Positions 1 to 5,780 of a DNA stretch of 6,795 bases are shown piece after piece. The notes below the pieces were generated by a model. The model did not search any database. It was not told the DNA's origin and was given only the letters and a program-made list of their open reading frames with translations. Position numbers and translations under genes: made by a program. The stretch is taken from NCBI GenBank assembly GCA_030632925.1, contig DAOVTU010000155.1, forward strand, positions 1 to 6,795, given 5' to 3'. Each line of letters starts with the position of its first letter. Position 1 is the first letter of the stretch. Origin of the DNA: Candidatus Krumholzibacteriia bacterium (GTDB taxonomy: Bacteria > Krumholzibacteriota > Krumholzibacteriia > LZORAL124-64-63).

Positions 1-1
1 A

Positions 2-1015
2 AGCTTCACGGTGCCATTGGGTACGTTGACCGGTGCGGTGACCGTGCGGGCCACCGATACGGACCGCACCTGGGAGAATCTGGTTAACGATGATTTGTCG
101 GTGGACTACATCGCCTTTGAAGTCGCGGATGTGCAACCGGTGGCGCCGACAGCGGACTTTGCCGGCACACCGGTCAGCGGAGAATATCCTCTGGCCGTGA
201 GCTTCAGCGATCTTTCCACCGGTGCGCCCACCAGTTGGAGTTGGACCTTCGGCGATGGCGGCACCGCCACCACGCAGAATCCTTCGCACACTTATACGGT
301 TGCCGGTTCCTACAACGTCAGCCTGACGGCGACCAATGCCCAGGGCAGTGATACAGCCACCAAGACCGGCTACATCACAGTGACTGAGCCGGGCACCGGC
401 ACCACGACGATGCACGTCGGTGCCATGGCCGTGACGCGGGCAAAATCAGGTCCGAACTATTTCGGATCCTGTGACGTGACCGTGGTCGACGGCGATGGCC
501 TGCCTGTGGGCGGAGCCACCGTGACGGTCAGCTACGATGGCGCCACCAGTGGCACCACCAGTGGCACCACTGCGGCCGACGGCACGGTGACTTTGCTGTC
601 CAGCGGGCTGAAAAAGCCGATTGGCGAATGGTGTTTCGATGTGACCAACATCACCCACGCGAGCCTGAGCTATGATGCGGCGTCAAACGTGACGACTCGT
701 TCCTGCGAGAGCGGCGACATCAACTCGGCCAATGACCGCAAGATCGTGGTGACGGAGTTCAGCCTCGGGCAGAACTCGCCGAACCCGTTCAACCCCATGA
801 CCGAGATCAAGTTCAACCTGCCCCGCAGCTCGAACGTGATGCTCAAGATCTACAACGTGCGTGGCCAGGTTGTCACGACGTTGGCCAATGGCTCGATGGG
901 TGCCGGTCAGCATGCCGTGACCTGGGACGCCCGTCAGCATCCCAGTGGGGTCTATTTCTACCGGTTGGTGACACCGGACTTCAGCGAGACCAAGAAGATG
1001 ATCATGCTGAAGTAG
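2..1015 (+). CDS. Secreted PKD-domain protein with T9SS type-A C-terminal sorting domain (5' partial)
   Basis: The reading frame is open to the left window edge, so the N-terminus, any signal peptide and any catalytic domain lie outside; the GTG at 11 is an internal valine. Numbering from that GTG: residues 1-40 look like the end of a beta-sandwich (VRATDTDRT). Residues 47-124 form a PKD domain with the hallmark WTFGDGG and the SHTYTVAGSYNVSL strand. Residues 134-232 are a second Ig-like or Big-1-like domain beginning MHVG, with cysteines at 154, 208 and 232. Residues 249-334 are a type IX secretion type-A domain, containing SLGQNSPNPFNP, IYNVRGQVV, WDARQHPSGVYFYRL and a basic MIMLK end. In T9SS bacteria this C-terminal domain directs export through the outer membrane and is normally removed. 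Such proteins are often peptidases or adhesins; which one cannot be told here. The sorting-domain call is strong; the enzymatic role is unknown. Confidence 0.92.
   Translation, partial: SFTVPLGTLTGAVTVRATDTDRTWENLVNDDLSVDYIAFEVADVQPVAPTADFAGTPVSGEYPLAVSFSDLSTGAPTSWSWTFGDGGTATTQNPSHTYTVAGSYNVSLTATNAQGSDTATKTGYITVTEPGTGTTTMHVGAMAVTRAKSGPNYFGSCDVTVVDGDGLPVGGATVTVSYDGATSGTTSGTTAADGTVTLLSSGLKKPIGEWCFDVTNITHASLSYDAASNVTTRSCESGDINSANDRKIVVTEFSLGQNSPNPFNPMTEIKFNLPRSSNVMLKIYNVRGQVVTTLANGSMGAGQHAVTWDARQHPSGVYFYRLVTPDFSETKKMIMLK
543..570 (+). repeat. Short in-frame 12-bp tandem repeat
   Basis: The 12-base unit CCACCAGTGGCA occurs twice in tandem (543-554 and 555-566) followed by a partial third copy. 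It encodes the repeated SGTT residues in a loop of the second Ig-like domain. The period is a multiple of three, so length changes would keep the frame. It is probably a small slippage duplication. Confidence 0.75.
755..1012 (+). other. T9SS type-A / FlgD-like C-terminal domain
   Basis: The last 86 codons of the first gene encode a small beta-sandwich with the typical order of motifs: LGQNSPNPFNP, then EIKFNLP, VMLKIYNVRGQVV, HAVTWDARQHPSGVYFYRL, and the final KKMIMLK. In the FCB group this module is a recognised secretion and anchoring signal for the type IX system. No secretion-machinery gene is in the window, so use of the pathway is inferred from the domain. Confidence 0.88.
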
Positions 1016-1038
1016 GGGAATCCCATTCAGTGACGATT

Positions 1039-1072
1039 CGCCCGGGACATCTTGTGTGTCCCGGGCGTTTTT
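1039..1072 (+). terminator. Rho-independent terminator after the PKD/T9SS gene
   Basis: A perfect 11-bp GC-rich inverted repeat (CGCCCGGGACA at 1039-1049, TGTCCCGGGCG at 1057-1067) encloses a 7-base loop and is followed by TTTTT at 1068-1072. It lies 23 bases after the TAG stop at 1013-1015, so it should end transcription of the first gene and isolate the flavoprotein gene downstream. Confidence 0.93.
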
Positions 1073-1090
1073 GCATCCCCTGATTGCATT

Positions 1091-1120
1091 TTGAATTTGG
1101 TGCCTGAAACACGATATTTA
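1091..1120 (+). promoter_or_regulatory. Candidate sigma-70-like promoter for the flavoprotein gene
   Basis: Between the terminator and the next start codon is an AT-rich patch in otherwise GC-rich DNA. TTGAAT (1091-1096) resembles a -35 box, and TATTTA (1115-1120) could be a -10 box at 18-base spacing. The -10 match is weak, but position just downstream of a strong terminator makes a promoter here necessary. Confidence 0.4.
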
Positions 1121-1155
1121 TAGCCTGCCCGAATTGAGGCGGGAGGGAATCAAAA

Positions 1156-1647
1156 ATGATGGGGGACAAGATCTTGAATGAACATGAATGGCAAGCGGCT
1201 CGCGAACTGGTGAAGCAGGCCAATCACGTTTCGGTGGCCACTGTTGGTCAGGATGGGCAGCCCCATGTGTCGCCCATCGGTTCGTTTTCTTTGCATCCCA
1301 CGGAGCACCGCGGTTATTGGCTGGAAAAATTTCCCGGCAATCTGCCCAGCCATCTTGAAGCTGACCAGCGGGTGCAGATCATGGCGGTACAGGGTGGTGT
1401 CTGGTTCTGGCTGAAGTCTCTCTGGCAGGGCAACTTTACTGGGCCGCCAGCCGTCCGGTTGGTTGGTACGGCAGGTCCCTTGCGACCGGCCACCGATGAA
1501 GAGCGGGAACGGTTTCAGAAGCGGGTCAGAATGGTGCGATCACTGAAGGGTGCCAAGTACCTGTGGACTGGCATGGCTGTGGCGCGGGATGTGACCATTG
1601 AGGAGATCCTGCCGGTAACATTGGGAACGATGTGGCCTGACGTGTGA
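1156..1647 (+). CDS. Pyridoxamine 5'-phosphate oxidase-like FMN-binding split-barrel protein
   Basis: This 163-residue cytosolic protein has no signal peptide or membrane segment and fits the usual size of single-domain PNPOx-like flavoproteins. The family pattern is clear: an N-terminal helix (residues 10-22), then HVSVATVGQDGQPHVSPIG (24-42), where a strand turns into the flavin-phosphate-binding strand, later VQIMAVQGG (73-81) and VRLVGTAGPLR (100-110), then a charged helix (114-130). Members bind FMN, F420 or haem; the exact substrate cannot be read from sequence, and true PNPOx activity in vitamin B6 synthesis should not be assumed. The start is ATG 1156, with GGAGG at 1142-1146 nine bases upstream; an ATG at 1159 is the alternative. 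A terminator lies upstream and a lipoprotein gene 69 bases downstream, so it may be transcribed alone. Confidence 0.85.
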   Translation: MMGDKILNEHEWQAARELVKQANHVSVATVGQDGQPHVSPIGSFSLHPTEHRGYWLEKFPGNLPSHLEADQRVQIMAVQGGVWFWLKSLWQGNFTGPPAVRLVGTAGPLRPATDEERERFQKRVRMVRSLKGAKYLWTGMAVARDVTIEEILPVTLGTMWPDV

Positions 1648-1653
1648 TACAAT
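1645..1653 (+). promoter_or_regulatory. Candidate extended -10 promoter for the lipoprotein gene
   Basis: TGATACAAT fits an extended -10 element: TG, one base, then TACAAT, five of six matches to TATAAT. Its TGA is the stop codon of the flavoprotein gene. No good -35 box is at the right distance, which extended -10 promoters can tolerate. It would give a leader of roughly 55 bases before the ATG at 1717. Confidence 0.35.
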
Positions 1654-1716
1654 GAGTATTCAGGGTGAATTTGGCCTGGGGCAGTTTGAACATTTGTTTA
1701 TCAGGGGGAATCTTTC

Positions 1717-3066
1717 ATGACGATGCGGACAATCCAGCCAGTAATTATTCTGTCGGCCCTCATCCTGCTGCTATTGATTGGTTGCGACTCTGACGACCCG
1801 GTCAGCCCGGATCCGGTGGGTTCCTGCGTGATCAATCCTTCTCCCGATGCCCTGGATGCCGGCTGGACTCTGGCGGGGCCTGAATCCTACAGCAACAGTG
1901 CCCTGGGGGATCAGACGCTGGATGACCTTACGCCCGGGGACTACACCATTACCTGGAGTGACGTGGACGGCTGGGTCACGCCGGCGGGCGAGACGCAGAC
2001 CCTGATTGCTGATGCCACCGTGACATTTACTGGCGCCTATGCGGGGCAGATCGGCATCATTGTCATCGATTCAAGCCCGGACTCGATTGATGCACCCTGG
2101 ACCCTGACCGGCCCCAACGCTGTCATGGGCACCGGCAACGGTGATGTGACGATGAACAATATGGCCGTTGGCGAATACACGCTGACTTGGGGCGATGTTG
2201 CCGACTGGGTAACACCAGTAAGTGAGACGGTGATTCTGGCCGAGGGAGCGATGGCGACTTTTAGCGGGCAATACGTCGAACCGACCGGAACCCTGGTATT
2301 GGATATCACCCCCGATTCCATCTCGGCGCCCTGGATGTTGTTGGGCCCAAATAGCTACCATGCCACCGGCAACGGTGATGTGGTCCTGCCTGATATGACC
2401 GTCGGCGAATACTATGTATCGTTTGGCCCGGTCGCCGGTTGGATCCCGCCGCCGAGTACCGATGCGTCCCTGCTGGTGGATGCGACTCTGACTTTCGAAG
2501 GTGTCTATCTGGAGGATCCCGGCCTGCCTTTTACCGGCTCAGAAGATCAATTGATGCAAAACTTTCGCACGACATACGAAGACATGAATTTCGACACTAT
2601 GGCAGAATTATTGCACTCGGATTTCATAACGATCCTGCAGTCCAGCACCATACAGGAGTTCCCGGATGTGGGAACGACACTGGACCTCGCCGAAGAACTG
2701 CGCATCGCCGAGCGCATGTTCTCAGGTCAACCGGTCACCGATCCGGACGGCGCTCTGGTGCAGGCGATCTCGCAAATCGGTTTCCTGATTTTTGAACAGC
2801 AAGGCACGTGGGCCACCACGCCGCCCACCGATGTGATTCCCGATGCCCGTTCCGCACTTTTTGACGTGATTATTCTTTTTGAGCGACCGGGTGCCTCGAC
2901 CCTGAAAGTCGAAGGGGCGATCAAATTTTACGCGGTCGGCCGGGATTCTTTTCATGATGGCAGTATGCAGACCTATTGGCAGATGGTCGGACAGCAGGAC
3001 CTGACAAATGGTGGCAAGGCCGTCGAGACATCGGTGTGGGGCACGGTCAAGGCGCTCTTCCGGTAA
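1717..3066 (+). CDS. Lipoprotein with three 78-residue beta-sandwich repeats and NTF2-like C-terminal domain
   Basis: The 449-residue product starts with a lipoprotein signal peptide: a hydrophobic run at residues 8-21 and the lipobox LIGC, making Cys23 the probable lipidated residue, followed by the acidic DSDD. Three tandem repeats follow (about 35-108, 113-187, 191-265), each with the order [SI]xPDxxxAxW, LxGP, a G-D core, GxY and a closing FxGxY. They resemble PEGA or Ig-like surface modules. Residues about 274-430 (DQLMQNFRTTYEDMNFDTMA, LLHSDF, later WQMVGQQDL) look like an NTF2/SnoaL-like cone fold, usually a ligand-binding or non-catalytic domain. The protein ends AVETSVWGTVKALFR, a tail similar to that of the small secreted protein encoded at 5275-5730. 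The start ATG 1717 follows AGGGGGAAT at 1703-1711; ATG 1723 is the alternative. No enzyme function is assigned. Confidence 0.85.
   Translation: MTMRTIQPVIILSALILLLLIGCDSDDPVSPDPVGSCVINPSPDALDAGWTLAGPESYSNSALGDQTLDDLTPGDYTITWSDVDGWVTPAGETQTLIADATVTFTGAYAGQIGIIVIDSSPDSIDAPWTLTGPNAVMGTGNGDVTMNNMAVGEYTLTWGDVADWVTPVSETVILAEGAMATFSGQYVEPTGTLVLDITPDSISAPWMLLGPNSYHATGNGDVVLPDMTVGEYYVSFGPVAGWIPPPSTDASLLVDATLTFEGVYLEDPGLPFTGSEDQLMQNFRTTYEDMNFDTMAELLHSDFITILQSSTIQEFPDVGTTLDLAEELRIAERMFSGQPVTDPDGALVQAISQIGFLIFEQQGTWATTPPTDVIPDARSALFDVIILFERPGASTLKVEGAIKFYAVGRDSFHDGSMQTYWQMVGQQDLTNGGKAVETSVWGTVKALFR
1819..2511 (+). repeat. Three tandem 78-codon repeats within the lipoprotein gene
   Basis: Key tryptophans fall at residues 50, 128 and 206, an exact 78-residue period, as do the TGNGDV motifs at 139 and 217. 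At DNA level the copies have diverged, but 18 bases (ACCGGCAACGGTGATGTG) are identical at 2131-2148 and 2365-2382, exactly 234 bases apart. This is consistent with repeat 3 and repeat 2 being the most recent duplication, or with local conversion. Confidence 0.88.
3019..3063 (+). other. C-terminal WGT tail of the lipoprotein
   Basis: The last 15 codons encode AVETSVWGTVKALFR, directly before the TAA stop. Aligned on the stop codon, the tail shares A, E, W, G, T and the final R with the last 15 residues of the exported protein encoded at 5275-5730. V/M, V/L, K/R and F/Y are conservative differences. I know no named domain for it. Confidence 0.6.
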
Positions 3067-3092
3067 GTGGCCCGGATGCCAAGTGGTTGGAT

Positions 3093-3098
3093 TATAAT
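3093..3098 (+). promoter_or_regulatory. Perfect -10 box upstream of nfeD
   Basis: The 79-base gap between the lipoprotein and nfeD contains an exact TATAAT, the most AT-rich spot nearby. No convincing -35 box is seen 16-18 bases upstream. If used, the transcript would begin near 3105 with a leader of about 40 bases. No terminator is seen after the lipoprotein gene, so read-through is also possible. Confidence 0.4.
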
Positions 3099-3145
3099 TA
3101 TCATGTGCAGGTGAATCCCCTCTTCGCAACCTGAGGGAGGCTGGC

Positions 3146-4504
3146 ATGCCTGATCGCCTGCACGGACCCCGACCCGCCTGGTTGCCATCCCTTATCTGCC
3201 TGTTGATTATTTTTGCGATGATGCCGCCATCGGTCACAGCTGCCGATGTCCATGTTGTGGTCTACGAAGGTCCCATCACTCCGGTCGCGGCCGAATTCCT
3301 CGTCCAGTCCATCGAGCGGGCAGCCCTTGTCGGCGCCGAAGCGGTCATCATCGCCCTCGATACGCCCGGCGGCCTGGACACTTCCATGCGCGAAATCATC
3401 AAGGCCGAATTGAACGCCAGCGTCCCGGTTGTTGTTTTTATCAGTCCGGCCGGCAGCCGTGCGGCCAGCGCCGGGGCCTTCATCACCGTGGCGGCCCACG
3501 TGGCGGCCATGGCCCCGGGCACAAATATCGGCTCGGCCAGCCCGGTGCAGATGATGGGTGCGGGCATGGACAGCACCATGGCTCACAAGGTGACCAACGA
3601 CGCAGCGGCCTACATCTCGTCCATCGCCGAACAGAAGGGCCGCAACGCCGAAATCGCACGGGCCTTCGTGACCGAGGCGATGAACATCACGGCTACAGAA
3701 GCGCTGGAACTGGGCGTGATCGAAATCATGGCCCCTTCGGTGGCGGCCCTGTTGGACAGCCTGCAGGGGCGCGAGGTCATTCTGGCGGATTCCCGACAGA
3801 CCCTGGAAACCGCCAGTGCGAATCTGGTCCACCATCAAATGAGCGTGCGGCAAAAGTTTCTCAAGATCCTGGTCGACCCCAATGTGGCGTATCTGCTGAT
3901 GCTGTTGGGGATCTACGGTATTTTCTTCGAATTGAGCAATCCCGGCAGTCTGGTTCCAGGCATTCTGGGCTCTATCGCGTTGTTGCTGGCGCTGTTCGCG
4001 TTCCAGGCCCTGCCCGTGGACTACTCGGGCTTTGGCCTGATCCTGCTGGGGGTGATCCTGCTGATACTGGAGGTCAAGGTGCCCAGCTACGGCGCCCTGT
4101 CCATTGGCGGCACGGCAGCCCTGGTGTTGGGTTCGTTGATGCTGTTCGACGCCCCCGAGCAATGGGCGCGGGTGAGCATGACGGTCATGATCCCCTCGGT
4201 GATTGTCTTTGTCGGCTTCTTCGTGCTCTGCGTACTGCTTGTGATCAGGGGGCAGAAGCGGCCTGTGGTCACCGGTAAACAGGCCATGGTCGGGGAAACC
4301 GGGCGCGTGACCAGCCCGATCACTGGTGGCGACCAACCGGGCAAGATCGTCGTGCACGGCGAGGTCTGGAATGCCATCGCCGAAGAACCACTCGGTGCCG
4401 AAACCCGGGCCCGGGTTGTTCAGGTCAAAGGGCGAATCGTGCAGGTCGAATCCATACCCGATGAAGATTCCAGCGAGAGCCTCACAACCCAACCGAGGAG
4501 CTGA
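3146..4504 (+). CDS. nfeD: Long-form NfeD (NfeD1b): membrane-bound ClpP-class serine protease
   Basis: The 452-residue protein has the full long-NfeD layout. A signal peptide (residues about 11-32, cleavage probably after SVTA) precedes a ClpP-like protease domain (34-225). The family catalytic serine is Ser108 in GSRAASAGAFI and the dyad lysine is Lys148 in AHKVTND; their spacing of 40 matches the Ser97-Lys138 dyad of archaeal PH1510. Other protease marks are LDTPGGL (71-77) and APGTNIGSASPV (123-134). About five membrane segments follow (248-262, 268-289, 295-312, 318-334, 345-367), then the C-terminal NfeD OB-fold barrel (about 375-436). In Pyrococcus this protease cleaves the C-terminal hydrophobic region of the neighbouring stomatin; the same gene order here supports the same role in membrane protein quality control. 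Start ATG 3146 has GGGAGG at 3135-3140. Confidence 0.95.
   Translation: MPDRLHGPRPAWLPSLICLLIIFAMMPPSVTAADVHVVVYEGPITPVAAEFLVQSIERAALVGAEAVIIALDTPGGLDTSMREIIKAELNASVPVVVFISPAGSRAASAGAFITVAAHVAAMAPGTNIGSASPVQMMGAGMDSTMAHKVTNDAAAYISSIAEQKGRNAEIARAFVTEAMNITATEALELGVIEIMAPSVAALLDSLQGREVILADSRQTLETASANLVHHQMSVRQKFLKILVDPNVAYLLMLLGIYGIFFELSNPGSLVPGILGSIALLLALFAFQALPVDYSGFGLILLGVILLILEVKVPSYGALSIGGTAALVLGSLMLFDAPEQWARVSMTVMIPSVIVFVGFFVLCVLLVIRGQKRPVVTGKQAMVGETGRVTSPITGGDQPGKIVVHGEVWNAIAEEPLGAETRARVVQVKGRIVQVESIPDEDSSESLTTQPRS
4495..4500 (+). promoter_or_regulatory. Slipin ribosome binding site inside the nfeD 3' end
   Basis: GAGGAG lies seven bases before the slipin ATG at 4508 and within the last codons of nfeD, whose TGA stop (4502-4504) is only three bases from that ATG. 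This arrangement fixes the slipin start and favours translational coupling of the pair. Confidence 0.85.
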
Positions 4505-4507
4505 GCC

Positions 4508-5269
4508 ATGCCCTATATTCTTCCTTCCACTTTTTTGGTTCTGTTTTTTTTCATCCTAGCCAACTCATTGCGGATTTTGCGGGAGTATGAACGCGGTGTC
4601 GTGTTTAGGCTGGGGCGGTTTGTGGGCACGCGCGGTCCGGGTCTGATCGTGCTGGTGCCTTTTATTGAAAAGATGGTCCGGGTCAGCTTGCGCACCATCG
4701 CGATGGATGTCGAACCCCAGGACGTGATCACCAAGGACAACGTTTCGGTGCGGGTCAATGCGGTGCTCTATTTTCGGGTGATCGAACCGGAAAAGGCCAT
4801 CATCGATGTGGAGAATTTTCTGTTCACCACCAGCCAATTGGCCCAGACCACTTTGCGCAGCGTGGTGGGCCAAGCCGAGTTGGACGAATTGCTGGCTGAA
4901 CGGGACAAACTCAATACGCGGGTGCAGACGATCCTCGATGAAGCGACCGACCCCTGGGGCATCAAGGTCATGACCGTCGAACTGAAAGACGTAGACCTGC
5001 CCATGGAGATGAAGCGGGCCATGGCCAAGCAGGCCGAGGCGGAACGTGAGCGACGGGCCAAGGTGATCCACGCCGAAGGAGAGTATCAGGCAAGCCAACG
5101 GCTGAGTGATGCGGCGGTCAACATCGAAGACCATCCGGTGGCCCTGCAATTGCGCTACCTGCAGGCGCTGACCGAGATCGCGGCCGAGAACAACAGCACA
5201 ACGCTGTTTCCGGTGCCAATTGATTTGTTGACGCCGTTTCTGAAACAGGCGAAAGAGGGGCAAGGCTGA
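4508..5269 (+). CDS. Slipin (stomatin/SPFH-domain membrane protein), NfeD partner
   Basis: The 253-residue product matches bacterial slipins in length and order. One N-terminal hydrophobic segment (residues 4-18) leads into REYERGVVFRLGRF (25-38) and RGPGL (42-46). The SPFH domain continues with VSLRTIAMDVEPQDVITKDN (59-78), then TLRSVVGQAELDELLAERDKLN (115-136, positions only a part of the motif) and the stomatin-type ATDPWGIKVMTVELKDV (146-162). A charged, Ala/Glu-rich coiled coil (about 168-200) and the hydrophobic LFPVPIDLLTPFL (233-245) complete it. Slipins oligomerise on the inner face of membranes and organise membrane domains; the C-terminal hydrophobic part is the region cut by the NfeD protease in Pyrococcus. 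It lies three bases after nfeD and is almost certainly co-transcribed. No clear terminator separates it from the convergent gene. Confidence 0.95.
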   Translation: MPYILPSTFLVLFFFILANSLRILREYERGVVFRLGRFVGTRGPGLIVLVPFIEKMVRVSLRTIAMDVEPQDVITKDNVSVRVNAVLYFRVIEPEKAIIDVENFLFTTSQLAQTTLRSVVGQAELDELLAERDKLNTRVQTILDEATDPWGIKVMTVELKDVDLPMEMKRAMAKQAEAERERRAKVIHAEGEYQASQRLSDAAVNIEDHPVALQLRYLQALTEIAAENNSTTLFPVPIDLLTPFLKQAKEGQG

Positions 5270-5274
5270 TCAGG

Positions 5275-5730
5275 CTAGCGGTAACGTGTCCGTAGCGTGC
5301 CCCAGGACACTTCTTCCATCGCCACAGTCCCTGTGGCGGTGATTTCAACATCCCACACCTGGTCGGGGTACTCGGGCCCATACGGGCTGTAGCGATGTTC
5401 GATAATCCGCAGCAGCCACAATCCTTCTGAAGGTATGGTCATCTCTTCAAACACATCGTAGGGCACAAGGACCTGGATACAACCCACGCCAGGGGCGGCG
5501 GTGTAGGCGGTGAAAACGTCAAAGGTGATGACACCCTCGGTGGTGATCTGGCGTTGGTTCACCACTTCCCAGCAGGGATCGGAAAGAGAACCGGAAACCA
5601 TGATGGAAAAGGGAGTGCCTGTTTCGACGGTTTCAGGTGCGGAAACGAATTCGATGAAGGCGTCGGCGGGCCGGGCACCCAGAAAGAGAACCAGCAGGAT
5701 AATGGCGACAACAAGAGCGGTGCGTTTCAT
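5275..5730 (-). CDS. Small secreted protein of unknown function with WGT C-terminal tail
   Basis: The 151-residue product begins with a clear Sec signal peptide: MKR, a hydrophobic core at residues 5-18, and a likely cleavage after ARPADA (residue 24). There is no lipobox cysteine. The mature part is rich in predicted beta-strands (TPFSIMVSGSLSD, VITFDVFTAY, CIQVLVPYDV, GLWLLRIIEH, VWDVEITATG), as in an Ig-like sandwich. Two cysteines, Cys53 and Cys84, could form a disulfide. I do not recognise an enzyme or named family. The C-terminus AMEEVSWGTLRTRYR resembles the end of the lipoprotein encoded at 1717-3066. The start ATG (5728-5730) is preceded by AGGGGGAAT (plus-strand 5734-5742), the same 9 bases found before the lipoprotein start. 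The gene lies downstream of the M2 peptidase on the same strand (87-base gap) and ends five bases from the slipin stop. Confidence 0.82.
   Translation of the reverse strand: MKRTALVVAIILLVLFLGARPADAFIEFVSAPETVETGTPFSIMVSGSLSDPCWEVVNQRQITTEGVITFDVFTAYTAAPGVGCIQVLVPYDVFEEMTIPSEGLWLLRIIEHRYSPYGPEYPDQVWDVEITATGTVAMEEVSWGTLRTRYR
5278..5322 (-). other. C-terminal WGT tail of the small secreted protein
   Basis: The last 15 codons encode AMEEVSWGTLRTRYR followed by TAG. The preceding domain has no visible relation to the NTF2-like domain of the lipoprotein, yet the W-G-T-[VL]-[KR]-x-x-[FY]-R-stop pattern is in the same register. Codons differ at most positions apart from TGGGGCACG, which points to similarity at protein level, not a recent DNA duplication. 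Confidence 0.6.
5286..5310 (+). other. Inverted repeat just past the slipin stop
   Basis: GTGTCC (5286-5291) and GGACAC (5305-5310) form a 6-bp perfect stem around a 13-base loop, followed by TTCTT. It lies 17 bases after the slipin stop and inside the 3' end of the convergent gene. It might weakly terminate the nfeD-slipin transcript, but the stem is short, the loop long and the T-run poor. Confidence 0.25.
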
Positions 5731-5780
5731 GACATTCCCCCTCTGGAAACACGTCTTCGCAGATAGCGAGTTCCGCTTTC

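Noticed and set aside
1..6. Window begins exactly with AAGCTT, a HindIII site
   Set aside because: It could mark a clone end, but a six-base match at the edge can be chance and the reading frame simply runs off it.
2722..3237. 171-codon minus-strand frame across the lipoprotein 3' end and the nfeD start
   Set aside because: It covers two well-supported genes and the gap between them; its product is rich in Arg, Gly and His and lacks any family signature.
3101..4492. 463-codon open frame on the minus strand, antisense to nfeD
   Set aside because: It mirrors the highly convincing nfeD gene. Its product is dominated by His, Gln, Asp and Gly without domain features, as expected of a shadow frame in GC-rich DNA.
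5233..5250. Small hairpin (GCCGTTT, CTG loop, AAAC-A-GGC) near the slipin end
   Set aside because: It has a bulge, a short stem, no T-run, and lies inside the coding sequence, so it is not a credible terminator.
4565..5263. 232-codon minus-strand frame antisense to the slipin
   Set aside because: The opposite strand encodes a full-length slipin with all family motifs; the antisense product is low-complexity in style and has no recognisable domain.
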